Shown in pieces: positions 23,662-32,322 of a stretch of 34,140 nt of DNA. Within the stretch, counting starts at the first letter, position 1. Each line of letters opens with the position of its first letter. The notes below the pieces were generated by a model. The model was not told where the DNA came from and searched no databases. It saw only the letters and a program-made list of their open reading frames with translations. The translations under genes and the position numbers were made by a program. The stretch spans positions 6,574 through 40,713 of the forward strand of contig NZ_FR892749.1 in NCBI RefSeq assembly GCF_000434895.1. Direction: 5' to 3'. The DNA is from Phascolarctobacterium succinatutens CAG:287 (GTDB lineage: Bacteria > Bacillota > Negativicutes > Acidaminococcales > Acidaminococcaceae).

Positions 23662-24711
23662 TTACTCCGGCATTGCCGAAAGCATCTCAAATAGCGGACC
23701 GATAATTATGCAGACGATTCCCGCTATGATAATCGCCGCCACCAGAAGCAGTAATGGCACGAGCAGCTCCTGCAGCCTGCCAAGCTGCTGCTGCAAACGC
23801 TGCTCCCCGGCTGTTACTGCTTCCTGCAGCATCTGCGGCAGATAACCTGTAGACGCGCCCACGCACACCAGCTCCAGCATCAGCGCTGAAAAAAGCTCCT
23901 TGGCGCCGCCTGCAGCCTGCTCAATAGCAATGCCGCGCTGCAGCCTGCTGTTCAGCAGGCGCAGCTGCTGTGCATATTGCTCATCATCTATGGTATCTGT
24001 CACAATTGCTACCGCTCTTGTTATGCCAACACCGCTTTCCAAAAGCAGAGCCAGCAATCTGCAAAAGCGTACTTCTAATAAAAGGCCATGAAAATTACCG
24101 CTCAGACGACTGCGTAAAAACCAGCGCAACAGCTTGCGTCCCATTAGCAGCAGAATGCCTGTTAGCGCTGCCGCACAGAGCACCGCCAGTAACGGCTGCT
24201 GCAGCAGACCGTCCTTCAGCGCCAGCAGCAAAGCTAACGTACCAGTCGGACGCACGCCCATAGCGCTGTAGGTATCGGCAAGCACCGGCAGGATATACAG
24301 CAAAAACAGCAGCAGCACGCCAACGGAAGCTACCAGCAAAAATACCGGATAGGTCACAGCCCGTTGCACAAAACGCCGCAGTTGCAGTTGCCTGCTGTAA
24401 TACACAGCAAGCTGCTCCAGCAACGTGGCCAGCTCACCGCTCTCCTCGCCCACAGCCACCAGTGTAACTGCCAGGTGACTGCAGCAGTAAGGTTCTGCTG
24501 CTAAAGCCTGCGCCAGGCTGCTGCCACGACGCAGCCTTTGCTGCAGGCGATAGCAAAGCAGCATCTGCTTAGCGCTGCCATGCTTTTGCAAAAGCTGCAG
24601 CGCATGCAGTAGCGGCAAGCCGCTGCGCAAGATAACTGCTAACTGACGGTAGAAGCTGATTTGCTCCGCTAGGCTCACGCCTCCTCTAAGCTTAATTTTC
24701 ATCACCTCCAC
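23662..24711 (-). CDS. Type II secretion/pilus inner-membrane platform protein, GspF/PilC/ComGB-like
   Basis: A protein of 346-349 residues with two T2SSF domains (about 15-130 and 215-335), each with the characteristic soluble helices (FYRQLAVILRSGLPLLHALQ; LVAVGEESGELATLLEQLAV). Membrane helices lie at about 120-145, 170-190 and 320-342. It anchors the assembly ATPase in the inner membrane. The start is unsettled: GTG 24711 or ATG 24702; GGAGGTGAT lies between and touches the ATG, and the predicted promoter leaves almost no leader. No GspE ATPase or prepilin peptidase is in this operon, so they must be encoded elsewhere. Confidence 0.9.
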   Translation of the reverse strand: MEVMKIKLRGGVSLAEQISFYRQLAVILRSGLPLLHALQLLQKHGSAKQMLLCYRLQQRLRRGSSLAQALAAEPYCCSHLAVTLVAVGEESGELATLLEQLAVYYSRQLQLRRFVQRAVTYPVFLLVASVGVLLLFLLYILPVLADTYSAMGVRPTGTLALLLALKDGLLQQPLLAVLCAAALTGILLLMGRKLLRWFLRSRLSGNFHGLLLEVRFCRLLALLLESGVGITRAVAIVTDTIDDEQYAQQLRLLNSRLQRGIAIEQAAGGAKELFSALMLELVCVGASTGYLPQMLQEAVTAGEQRLQQQLGRLQELLVPLLLLVAAIIIAGIVCIIIGPLFEMLSAMPE

Positions 24712-24718
24712 ATAGCCG

Positions 24719-24748
24719 ATTATAGTCTATTAGCGAATTTTCTGTCTA
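24719..24748 (-). promoter_or_regulatory. Promoter of the pilin operon
   Basis: On the minus strand: TAGACA (24748-24743), 18-base spacer, TATAAT (24724-24719). The expected transcript start falls near 24712, at or just ahead of the first start codon. Confidence 0.55.
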
Positions 24749-24757
24749 ATTTGTTTT

Positions 24758-24770
24758 GTCACATATGTGA
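24758..24770. promoter_or_regulatory. Palindrome TCACATATGTGA upstream of the pilin operon
   Basis: A 12-base perfect palindrome (24759-24770) about 10 bases upstream of the -35. It shares the 12-mer GTCACATATGTG with 18491-18502 ahead of prs. A regulator site is inferred; the protein is unknown. Confidence 0.4.
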
Positions 24771-24813
24771 AATCTGTGTGATATGGGAAAATCTTTTTTC
24801 GCAAGCAAAAGAA

Positions 24814-24854
24814 AGACTCTGCAAGCCTCATATTACAAGACTTACAGAGTTTTT
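24814..24854 (-). terminator. Terminator of the MFS gene
   Basis: AGACTCTGCAAG (24814-24825) pairs imperfectly with CTTACAGAGTTTTT (24841-24854). On the minus strand TCTTTCTTTT follows. Confidence 0.7.
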
Positions 24855-24907
24855 CTCAACTGATTAATTTCCTGAAAATTATCTTCAATTATAATGTTCA
24901 AAGCAGT

Positions 24908-26095
24908 CTAAGCAAGAATATTTTGCTCATGACTATGACGAAACCAAACGCAAGCGCTGATGCCGAAAAGAATCACACCGGCTACTACAAAAAGGCTTTG
25001 CAACGGCGCAAATGTAGCAATAGCTCCGCCAAGTAAAGGACCTACCATGGAACCGAACTGCTGAGCACTGAACATAAAGCCAAAAACGCGTCCGCGCTGG
25101 TCGGTAGTTGTATTGCTGGCCAAAACCGCACTCAGCGAAGGCTGAATACCGGCACAGCACAAGCCATAGCAAAAATTGCAGACACAGAACAAAAGCAGTG
25201 TCTGTGGCATTGCCGTCACCGCACTCATCAAGCCAGAAAGCAGCGTAGCAGCGCACAACGCTTTATAAAAGCCGTGCTCCTGTCCGAAGCGTCCCCAGCT
25301 CGGCGCAGTAATAGCACTGGCAATGCCTACGAGCGAAAAGGCCACGCCGGAAAGAAACATAATGTTGCCCTCACCATGATTCAGCTCTGCCACATAAAGG
25401 CTCAAAATCGGCTGAATCAGCAGGATAACCATCTGAGCTACAGCAATGTAAATCAGCGTTTCACGAATTACAGGTTGCTGTAAAAGCTGTACCTGCGGCT
25501 TGACCGCAAGCTTTTTCGGCTCCGCCTTCGGCGGCTCGGGAATGTAGAACATAAATACCAGCGTAATAATCGTCAGCAACCCACCTGCAACGAAGAATGA
25601 AGCACGCATGCCAAACAGTGTTGCCAGCGAACCGCCGACCAGCGGACCGATGACATTGCCACAGGTCAATCCCGCCTGCATAATGCCCAGGCTCACGCCC
25701 AGCTTTTCCATCGGCACCAGACTTGTAGCAATCGCCAGGCATGCGCTCCACAAGCCTGCAGCAAAGCCCTGCAGCACACGCACGCCAAACATCTGCTCCG
25801 GCGTAGTTACTATGCCACCCAAAAAGTACGACAGAGCCAGGCCTGCACCCGCACGCACCGCCATCATCTTTTTGCCACGCGTATCAGCCATTTTACCCCA
25901 GATAGGCGCCATGATACCGCCAATCAGAAAGGTTATGGAAAAAATCGCGCCGTTCCACATTTTTACATCGTCTGCGCTCACTCCCAGTTCGTTCATCAGA
26001 TACATCGGCAAAAAAGGAATAAGCATGGTATAGCCTGCAGCCATCAATACGACATTAGCCGTAAGGATAGCTAGAATTAGCTTCCAGTTTTTCAT
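24908..26095 (-). CDS. MFS transporter, drug-exporter type
   Basis: A 395-residue integral membrane protein with twelve predicted helices in two halves, split by a polar loop near residues 190-210 (PEPPKAEPKKLAVKPQVQ). The MFS motif between helices 2 and 3 appears as GKMADTRGKKMM, and GxxxGPLVGG-type helix 5 residues (GNVIGPLVGG) mark the proton-driven multidrug/sugar antiporters (MdtG/TetA-like). The substrate is unknown. ATG 26095 follows GAGGTG by 6 bases, better than a GTG at 26104. It is monocistronic with its own promoter and terminator. Confidence 0.9.
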   Translation of the reverse strand: MKNWKLILAILTANVVLMAAGYTMLIPFLPMYLMNELGVSADDVKMWNGAIFSITFLIGGIMAPIWGKMADTRGKKMMAVRAGAGLALSYFLGGIVTTPEQMFGVRVLQGFAAGLWSACLAIATSLVPMEKLGVSLGIMQAGLTCGNVIGPLVGGSLATLFGMRASFFVAGGLLTIITLVFMFYIPEPPKAEPKKLAVKPQVQLLQQPVIRETLIYIAVAQMVILLIQPILSLYVAELNHGEGNIMFLSGVAFSLVGIASAITAPSWGRFGQEHGFYKALCAATLLSGLMSAVTAMPQTLLLFCVCNFCYGLCCAGIQPSLSAVLASNTTTDQRGRVFGFMFSAQQFGSMVGPLLGGAIATFAPLQSLFVVAGVILFGISACVWFRHSHEQNILA

Positions 26096-26142
26096 AAAAT
26101 CCACCTCAAAATAAAAATAAAATCATACAACAGTAGAAAAAT

Positions 26143-26171
26143 ATTATAACGCTAATGGCGATTTTGTGCAA
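26143..26171 (-). promoter_or_regulatory. Promoter of the MFS gene
   Basis: On the minus strand: TTGCAC (26171-26166), 17-base spacer, TATAAT (26148-26143), about 50 bases ahead of the start. Confidence 0.75.
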
Positions 26172-26270
26172 ATAAAAACGCTCCAATAATAGACTGCTTG
26201 CATAAGAAAATTACACTTAGGTAATCGAATATTGCCGCAATGCTGGACAAATTATAGAACAGTATCAAAA

Positions 26271-26314
26271 CAGAACGCTGAAACCCGCTTGCCTAACGGA
26301 TTTTCAGCGTTCTG
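26271..26314 (+). promoter_or_regulatory. Terminator-like hairpin ahead of a small ORF
   Basis: CAGAACGCTGAAA (26271-26283) pairs perfectly with TTTCAGCGTTCTG (26302-26314), followed by TCTGTTTTT and at once by GGAGGAG. It may be an intrinsic terminator, an attenuator, or a 5' stabilising hairpin for the ORF that follows. Confidence 0.6.
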
Positions 26315-26335
26315 TCTGTTTTTGGAGGAGAAAAT

Positions 26336-26524
26336 ATGAATTTGCTTAAAAAGCAAATAGCAGCTTGTTTAAAAGTAGAGGAGCTAACCAATGCACTTAA
26401 GGAAATTGTCAAGGTCAAAGGTCAAGGCTGCAATGCAAAATCAGGAAGGGACGATATACATTGGTTAGCCATCACTAACTTCACGATTATTGTAGCACAT
26501 ATTTCTACAGTTAGCAATAGCTAA
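26336..26524 (+). CDS. Hypothetical 62-residue protein
   Basis: A small ORF with a strong GGAGGAG site 5 bases before ATG 26336. The N-terminus is a Lys/Leu helix (MNLLKKQIAACLKVEELTNA), the middle is charged, and the C-terminus is hydrophobic (HWLAITNFTIIVAHISTVSN). I recognise no family. It lies alone between the MFS promoter region and the convergent ftsH gene. The ribosome site is the main support; a weak TATAGA at about 26254 could serve as a -10. Confidence 0.4.
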   Translation: MNLLKKQIAACLKVEELTNALKEIVKVKGQGCNAKSGRDDIHWLAITNFTIIVAHISTVSNS

Positions 26525-26575
26525 TTTTAATTTTTTTATTTTTTTTTTCGCGATTACCGCTGCGTGCAAAAAAAC

Positions 26576-26617
26576 AACGCAGTCACGTTGCCGTTTTACG
26601 GAATACGTAACTGCGTT
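26576..26617 (-). terminator. Intrinsic terminator of ftsH
   Basis: AACGCAGTCACGT (26576-26588) pairs with ACGTAACTGCGTT (26605-26617) with one mismatch, and an inner CCGT/ACGG stem. On the minus strand a run of seven T follows (26574-26568). Confidence 0.9.
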
Positions 26618-26633
26618 TAAGCTTGCACTTATT

Positions 26634-28487
26634 TTATACTTCCGGCTTGTTCTCGTCGGCAGCTTCCTTAGCCTGCTCCTGCTGCAGCAAAGCCATAAAC
26701 TGCTCACCGGTAATAGTTTCCTTCTCCAGCAGGTACTGTGCCAGTACATCCAGCTTATCTCTGTTGTCCTGCAAAATCGTGCGTGCCTTTGCGTGAGCCT
26801 CCTTTATCAACGCCAAAACCTTGGCATCAATCTTGCCGGCTGTAGTTTCACTGCACTGCAGGGCAGCGTCACCGCCCAGATAACGGTTGGCCACAACCTC
26901 GGTAGCCATCATATCAAATTCTTCCGTCATACCAAGACGTGTTACCATGCTGCGTGCCAGCTTTGTAGCCTGCTCAATATCATTGGAAGCACCGCTGGTA
27001 ATGCTGCCGAAAACAACCTCCTCGGCACTGCGGCCGCCGGTCATGGTTACAATCTTGTTGAACAGCTCTTCCTTGGTCATCAGCACGCTGTCATTTTCGC
27101 TGATTTGCATGGTGTAGCCTAAAGCGCCGTTAGTACGCGGAATAATAGTAATCTTGTGTACCGGAGCACTGTGCTTCTGCATAGCAGCAACAAGTGCATG
27201 GCCAATTTCGTGGTAGGCAATAACCTTTTTCTCTGCGGGAGAAATTACCGCACCCTTACGCTGATAACCGGCGATAACGGTTTCAATGGATTCCTCCAGA
27301 TCTTCCTGCTCCACTACGTTACGATGCATTTTTACAGCTCGCAACGCACCCTCGTTGATAATGTTGGCGAGCTCTGCACCGCTGGCTCCGGCTGTTGCCC
27401 GCGCCAACGTGCCATAGTCGATATTCTCTGCCATACGCACGTTACGTGCATGAACCTTCAGGATAGCCTCACGGCCTTTCAGATCCGGCAGCTCAACAGG
27501 AATGCGGCGGTCAAAACGTCCCGGACGCAGCAGCGCCTTATCCAGAGATTCCGGACGGTTGGTAGCTGCCAGAATAACTACACCCTTGCTGCCGTCAAAA
27601 CCGTCCATTTCGCTCAGCAGCTGATTCAAAGTCTGCTCGCGTTCATCATTGCCGCCGAACTGGCCGTTATCACGGCGTTTGCCGATGGCATCGATTTCAT
27701 CGATAAATACTATGCAAGGTGCCTTTTCCTGCGCCTGCTTGAACAAATCGCGCACACGGGCAGCGCCCATGCCGACGAACATTTCTACAAATTCACTGCC
27801 GCTGATGCTGAAGAACGGCACCTTAGCTTCGCCTGCTACCGCACGCGCCAGCAAGGTTTTACCTGTACCAGGAGGACCAACCAGCAATGCACCCTTCGGC
27901 ATATTAGCACCGATATCCTTGTACTTGCCGGGATTATGCAGAAAATCAACCAGCTCCATCAGCGCTTCTTTGGCCTCATCCTGACCTGCTACATCGGCAA
28001 AGCTCTTGCCTGTCTGCGCTTCCACATAAACTTTGGCATTGCTCTTGCCGAAGCTCATGGCGTTACCGCCCATGCGCTTGCCCATGAAGTACATAAATAA
28101 CTGTCCCAGGCCAAAGAAAATCAGAATCGGCAGTACCCAATTGGTGAAAAAGGTTACCAGAGGACTTTGTTCCTTAGGCACAACCTGCGTAAATTCTACC
28201 TTACTCTTCATCAGGCGGTTGGCCAGCTCTGGGTCCTCCACCCTGCCGGTAACATAAATTTCCTTTTCGTTGTTCTTATCAACCGCAGCCAGACGCTTAT
28301 CGGTAATTTCTACCTTAGATACCTTGCCTTCATCCACCATCTGAAGAAAATTATTATAGGAAACCTCCTTCATTTTCGGGTTGAAGAACATTGGCATGAT
28401 TACGGAATTGAATACCAGAATCAAAACCAGCATCAGCATATAATAATACGTCAATGGCCGTTTTTTATCATTGTTATCGTTCATCAT
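26634..28487 (-). CDS. ftsH: ATP-dependent zinc metalloprotease FtsH
   Basis: A 617-residue membrane-bound AAA protease that degrades misfolded membrane proteins and short-lived regulators. There are two N-terminal helices (about 13-34 and 110-135) with an extracytoplasmic domain between them. Walker A GPPGTGKT is at 204-211, Walker B VFIDEID at about 260-266, the SRH with RPGRFDRR near 321, and the zinc site HEIGH at 426-430. ATG 28487 follows GAGGAG. It is divergent from pyc and monocistronic here, not next to tilS-hpt as in many Firmicutes. Confidence 0.98.
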   Translation of the reverse strand: MMNDNNDKKRPLTYYYMLMLVLILVFNSVIMPMFFNPKMKEVSYNNFLQMVDEGKVSKVEITDKRLAAVDKNNEKEIYVTGRVEDPELANRLMKSKVEFTQVVPKEQSPLVTFFTNWVLPILIFFGLGQLFMYFMGKRMGGNAMSFGKSNAKVYVEAQTGKSFADVAGQDEAKEALMELVDFLHNPGKYKDIGANMPKGALLVGPPGTGKTLLARAVAGEAKVPFFSISGSEFVEMFVGMGAARVRDLFKQAQEKAPCIVFIDEIDAIGKRRDNGQFGGNDEREQTLNQLLSEMDGFDGSKGVVILAATNRPESLDKALLRPGRFDRRIPVELPDLKGREAILKVHARNVRMAENIDYGTLARATAGASGAELANIINEGALRAVKMHRNVVEQEDLEESIETVIAGYQRKGAVISPAEKKVIAYHEIGHALVAAMQKHSAPVHKITIIPRTNGALGYTMQISENDSVLMTKEELFNKIVTMTGGRSAEEVVFGSITSGASNDIEQATKLARSMVTRLGMTEEFDMMATEVVANRYLGGDAALQCSETTAGKIDAKVLALIKEAHAKARTILQDNRDKLDVLAQYLLEKETITGEQFMALLQQEQAKEAADENKPEV

Positions 28488-28517
28488 TTCATCTCCTCGC
28501 TATGCTTTATAAGTATT

Positions 28518-28546
28518 ATTGTATACCTATTTATAGCAATAAACAA
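28518..28546 (-). promoter_or_regulatory. Promoter of ftsH
   Basis: On the minus strand: TTGTTT (28546-28541), 17-base spacer, TACAAT (28523-28518), about 30 bases ahead of the start. Confidence 0.55.
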
Positions 28547-28650
28547 ACGAAAAAAATGTGAAGCTGATTGTATCGTCAACACAAAAAGTGTTAAAAAATC
28601 ACACTCTCCTCGTCCCCTGCAAGAATACTTGTATACATGCGTCCTATCCC

Positions 28651-28679
28651 TTGAATTTACATGGCGTTTTCTATACAAT
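28651..28679 (+). promoter_or_regulatory. Promoter of pyc
   Basis: TTGAAT (28651-28656), 17-base spacer, TACAAT (28674-28679), about 30 bases ahead of the start. A small inverted repeat AACAC/GTGTT lies upstream at about 28579-28593. Confidence 0.55.
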
Positions 28680-28710
28680 TAGCATGTAACTATCTAAGGA
28701 GGTCAAACTT

Positions 28711-31700
28711 ATGCCTAAAATTAATACAGTTTTAGTTGCTAACCGCGGCGAAATCGCCATCCGCGTTTTCCGCGCCTGCAACGAATTAGGAATCCGTACT
28801 GTTGCTATATATTCCAAGGAGGACACCCTGTCCCTGCATCGCAACAAAGCCGACGAGGCCTACATGGTAGGCGAAGGCAAAAGTCCGACCGACGCTTATC
28901 TTGATATCGAAGACATTCTGCGCGTAGCCAAGGAGCACGACGTAGATGCCATCCATCCCGGTTATGGCTTTTTATCCGAAAACAGCAATTTAGCTCGCCG
29001 CTGTGCTGAGGAGGGACTGATTTTCATCGGCCCCCGTCTGGAGCACCTGGTAATGTTCGGCGACAAAATCAACGCCCGTAAACAGGCCGAGCTGGCAGGC
29101 ATCCCCATGATTCCCGGCAGCAAGGGTACAGTAAACAGCCTCGATGAGGTACTGGCCTTTGGTGAAAAATGCGGCTATCCTATCATCATTAAAGCAGTCA
29201 ACGGCGGCGGCGGCCGCGGTATGCGCGTTGTTCACAGCGCCGAAGAGGCTGTAACTGCCTACGATATGGCTAAAAGCGAAGCTAAAAAAGCCTTTGGCAA
29301 TGATGAAATATATCTGGAAAAATATCTGCAAAATCCGAAACACATTGAAGTACAGATTATCGGCGATACCCACGGCAATTTAATGCATCTGTTCGAGCGC
29401 GACTGCTCCGTACAGCGCCGCCACCAGAAGCTGGTTGAAATTGCTCCGGCCTTCGCTCTGCCTATAGAACAGCGCAAAGCTATCTGCGACGCTGCTGTCA
29501 AGCTGATGAAAAATGTTGACTACATCAGCGCCGGCACCGTAGAATTTTTGGCTACGCCTGACGGCAAGTTCTACTTCATCGAGGTTAATCCCCGCATTCA
29601 GGTTGAGCACACCGTTACCGAGCAGATTACCGGTATAGACATTGTGCAGACACAAATCAAGATTGCCGAGGGCTACAACCTGCATGGTCCGGAAATCGCC
29701 CTGCCGCAGCAAGATGATCTGACCACTATCGGCCATGCTATCCAATGCCGTATTACCACCGAGGACCCGTCCAACAACTTTATGCCGGATACCGGCAAGC
29801 TGATTACCTACCGCAGCGGCGGCGGCTTCGGCATCCGTCTGGACGGTGGCAACGCCTTCACCGGTTCCGTCATCACTCCGTATTACGATTCTCTGCTGGT
29901 TAAGGCTACCACCTGGGGCCTCACTCACCAGATTGCAATTACCAAGATGCTGCGCTGCTTAAAAGAATTCCGTATCCGCGGCGTTAAGACTAATATCAAA
30001 TTTTTGGAAAATGTACTGCAGAACCCGCATTTCATCAAGGGCGATTACACAACCGACTTTGTTGACAATACACCGGAGCTGTTCGTCTTCGAAAAAACAC
30101 TGGACCGTGGTAATAAGCTGCTGAACTATATTGCTGATATCACCGTCAACGGCTATTCCAACGTCGGCGTACAGCCGAAGCCGAACTTCGCACCGCTGAA
30201 TATGCCCAAACCCTACAACGGCATTCTGGCGCTGGGTGCCAAGCACGTTCTTGATACCCGCGGACCTGAAGGTCTGGCTGAATGGGTACTGGCACAGCAG
30301 GAGGTTCTGCTCACCGACACCACCTTCCGTGATGCGCATCAGTCCCTCTTCGCAACCCGTCTGCGTACTGCCGATATGCTGCGCGTTATGCGCGACACCG
30401 CCGGCAAGCTGCCCGGACTTTTCTCCTTTGAATGCTGGGGCGGCGCTACCTTTGACGTAGCCTATCGCTTCCTCGATGAAAGCCCCTGGCAACGTCTGGC
30501 ACAGTTCCGTCAGGCTGCTCCGAACATTCTCTTCCAGATGCTGCTGCGCGGTGCCAACGCCGTAGGCTATACCAGCTATCCGGATAATGTTGTTAAGCAA
30601 TTCATTAAGCTGGCAGCCAAGAATGGCATCGACGTTTTCCGTATCTTCGACAGCCTCAACGGTCTGGACAATATGCGCCTGTCGATTGACACCGTCCGCG
30701 AATGCGGCAAGGTAGCAGAGGCAGCACTGTGCTACACCGGTGATATTCTCGACTCCAACCGCGATAAATACGATTTACATTATTACATCAATATGGCTAA
30801 GGAACTGGAAAAAGCCGGTGCCAACATCATCGCCATCAAGGATATGGCCGGCCTGCTGAAGCCGGAAGCAGCTTACCGCCTTGTAAGCAGCCTCAAATCC
30901 TATGTCAACGTGCCTATTCATCTGCACACCCACGAGGGCAGCGGCAACGCTATCTACACCTACGCGCGTGCAATTGATGCCGGCGTTGATATCGTAGATA
31001 CTGCTATGAGCGCTATGAGCAACGGTACCTCCCAACCCAGCGGCAGCAGCCTGTACTACGCTCTCAGCGGCCATCCGCGCCAACCGCGTCTTGATGTAGA
31101 CGCTATGAACGAGCTGTCCCGTTATTGGGAAACCGTGCGCCCCTACTACAAGGCAGCCGACAGAACCGAAAACTTCCCCAACCCCGAGGTCTACGTACAC
31201 GAAATGCCCGGCGGACAATATACCAACCTCAAACAGCAGGCACAGGCTCTGGGCCTTATCCATCGCTGGGAGGAAATCAAGGATATGTATCACCGCGTAT
31301 CCATGATGTTCGGCGATTTAATCAAGGTTACTCCGTCCTCCAAGGTTGTCGGTGATATGGCACTCTTCATGGTGCAGAACGACCTGACGGAAGAAGATGT
31401 TTACGCTAAGGGCGATATTCTCGACTTCCCGGCCTCCGTCGTAGAATTCTTCGAAGGACGCATCGGCACTCCATACCAGGGATTCCCCGAAAAGCTGCAG
31501 AAGCTGGTGCTCAAGGGACGTACTCCTATCAGCGAGCGTCCGGGTGCAGTACTGCCTCCGGTAGATTTTGAGGATGTGCGCGCTAAGCTCAAGGAGCTGG
31601 ATGCACCTACTACGGACGAAGCAGTCAGTGCTTACTGCCTCTATCCTAAGGTATTCATCGACTGGGTAAACCGTTACAACCAATTCGGCGATGTATCAGT

Positions 31701-32151
31701 TCTCGATACCCCCACCTTCTTCTTCGGCATGACGCCGGGCGAGGTTATCAAGGTTGAGATTGAACAGGGCAAAGTGCTCGTTATCAAGCTGGACCACATC
31801 TCCGAAGCCAACGCTGCCGGTATGCGTACCGTCTTCTTCGAATTCAACGGTCTGCCGCGTGAAATCGAAATCAAGGACCGCAACGCCAAAACTACCACTG
31901 TTACCCGCAAAAAAGCAGAGAAAGGCAACATGGGTGAAATCGGCGCTTCCCTTTCCGGCTCCGTTGTCAAGGTGCTGGTAGAAAAAGGCCAGTCCGTTAC
32001 CAAAGGCACTCCGCTGATTGTTACCGAAGCAATGAAGATGGAAACCACGCTTTCGGCACCGATTTCCGGTATCGTCAGCGCTATCCATGTAGCTGCAGGC
32101 GAACGCGTAGAAAGCGGCGACTGCCTCCTGGAAATCAAAACGCAAATGTAA
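28711..32151 (+). CDS. pyc: Pyruvate carboxylase
   Basis: A 1146-residue biotin enzyme converting pyruvate and bicarbonate to oxaloacetate with ATP. The order is biotin carboxylase (about 1-455; ATP loop GGGGRGM near 165-171; EVNPRIQVEH), carboxyltransferase (about 530-800; TDTTFRDAHQSLFATR near 534), the PYC allosteric/linker domain, and a C-terminal biotinyl domain with EAMKMET, where biotin attaches to Lys1109. The length is full for the single-chain form. ATG 28711 follows AAGGAGGTC. In a succinate/propionate metaboliser it would feed oxaloacetate into the reductive branch (inference). Confidence 0.98.
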   Translation: MPKINTVLVANRGEIAIRVFRACNELGIRTVAIYSKEDTLSLHRNKADEAYMVGEGKSPTDAYLDIEDILRVAKEHDVDAIHPGYGFLSENSNLARRCAEEGLIFIGPRLEHLVMFGDKINARKQAELAGIPMIPGSKGTVNSLDEVLAFGEKCGYPIIIKAVNGGGGRGMRVVHSAEEAVTAYDMAKSEAKKAFGNDEIYLEKYLQNPKHIEVQIIGDTHGNLMHLFERDCSVQRRHQKLVEIAPAFALPIEQRKAICDAAVKLMKNVDYISAGTVEFLATPDGKFYFIEVNPRIQVEHTVTEQITGIDIVQTQIKIAEGYNLHGPEIALPQQDDLTTIGHAIQCRITTEDPSNNFMPDTGKLITYRSGGGFGIRLDGGNAFTGSVITPYYDSLLVKATTWGLTHQIAITKMLRCLKEFRIRGVKTNIKFLENVLQNPHFIKGDYTTDFVDNTPELFVFEKTLDRGNKLLNYIADITVNGYSNVGVQPKPNFAPLNMPKPYNGILALGAKHVLDTRGPEGLAEWVLAQQEVLLTDTTFRDAHQSLFATRLRTADMLRVMRDTAGKLPGLFSFECWGGATFDVAYRFLDESPWQRLAQFRQAAPNILFQMLLRGANAVGYTSYPDNVVKQFIKLAAKNGIDVFRIFDSLNGLDNMRLSIDTVRECGKVAEAALCYTGDILDSNRDKYDLHYYINMAKELEKAGANIIAIKDMAGLLKPEAAYRLVSSLKSYVNVPIHLHTHEGSGNAIYTYARAIDAGVDIVDTAMSAMSNGTSQPSGSSLYYALSGHPRQPRLDVDAMNELSRYWETVRPYYKAADRTENFPNPEVYVHEMPGGQYTNLKQQAQALGLIHRWEEIKDMYHRVSMMFGDLIKVTPSSKVVGDMALFMVQNDLTEEDVYAKGDILDFPASVVEFFEGRIGTPYQGFPEKLQKLVLKGRTPISERPGAVLPPVDFEDVRAKLKELDAPTTDEAVSAYCLYPKVFIDWVNRYNQFGDVSVLDTPTFFFGMTPGEVIKVEIEQGKVLVIKLDHISEANAAGMRTVFFEFNGLPREIEIKDRNAKTTTVTRKKAEKGNMGEIGASLSGSVVKVLVEKGQSVTKGTPLIVTEAMKMETTLSAPISGIVSAIHVAAGERVESGDCLLEIKTQM

Positions 32152-32170
32152 AATTATATATGCTTAAATT

Positions 32171-32212
32171 AAGGCTGCTGCCGTGGCGGATTTCCGCCAC
32201 TACGGCAGCCTT
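32171..32212 (+). terminator. Intrinsic terminator of pyc
   Basis: A long GC-rich hairpin (AAGGCTGC... / ...GGCAGCCTT with inner GGCGGA / TCCGCC) followed by GTTTTTTTT. Confidence 0.9.
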
Positions 32213-32223
32213 GTTTTTTTTGC

Positions 32224-32252
32224 TGGTCATTATTTTTGCTCTATGTTATGAT
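32224..32252 (+). promoter_or_regulatory. Possible promoter of the 509-residue gene
   Basis: TGGTCA (32224-32229), 17-base spacer, TATGAT (32247-32252) with TGT in front, an extended -10. Confidence 0.4.
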
Positions 32253-32322
32253 ATAGTTATTCTTTGCTTTTTTAAGAACAGCATTATTTGCTGCAAGACA
32301 TATTTTATTACGAGGTGAGCAC

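Noticed and set aside
26465..26749. 94-residue minus-strand frame
   Set aside because: Crosses the ftsH terminator and overlaps the ftsH C-terminus in another frame; no ribosome site.
27156..28100. 314-residue plus-strand frame
   Set aside because: Antisense to ftsH, which is certain.
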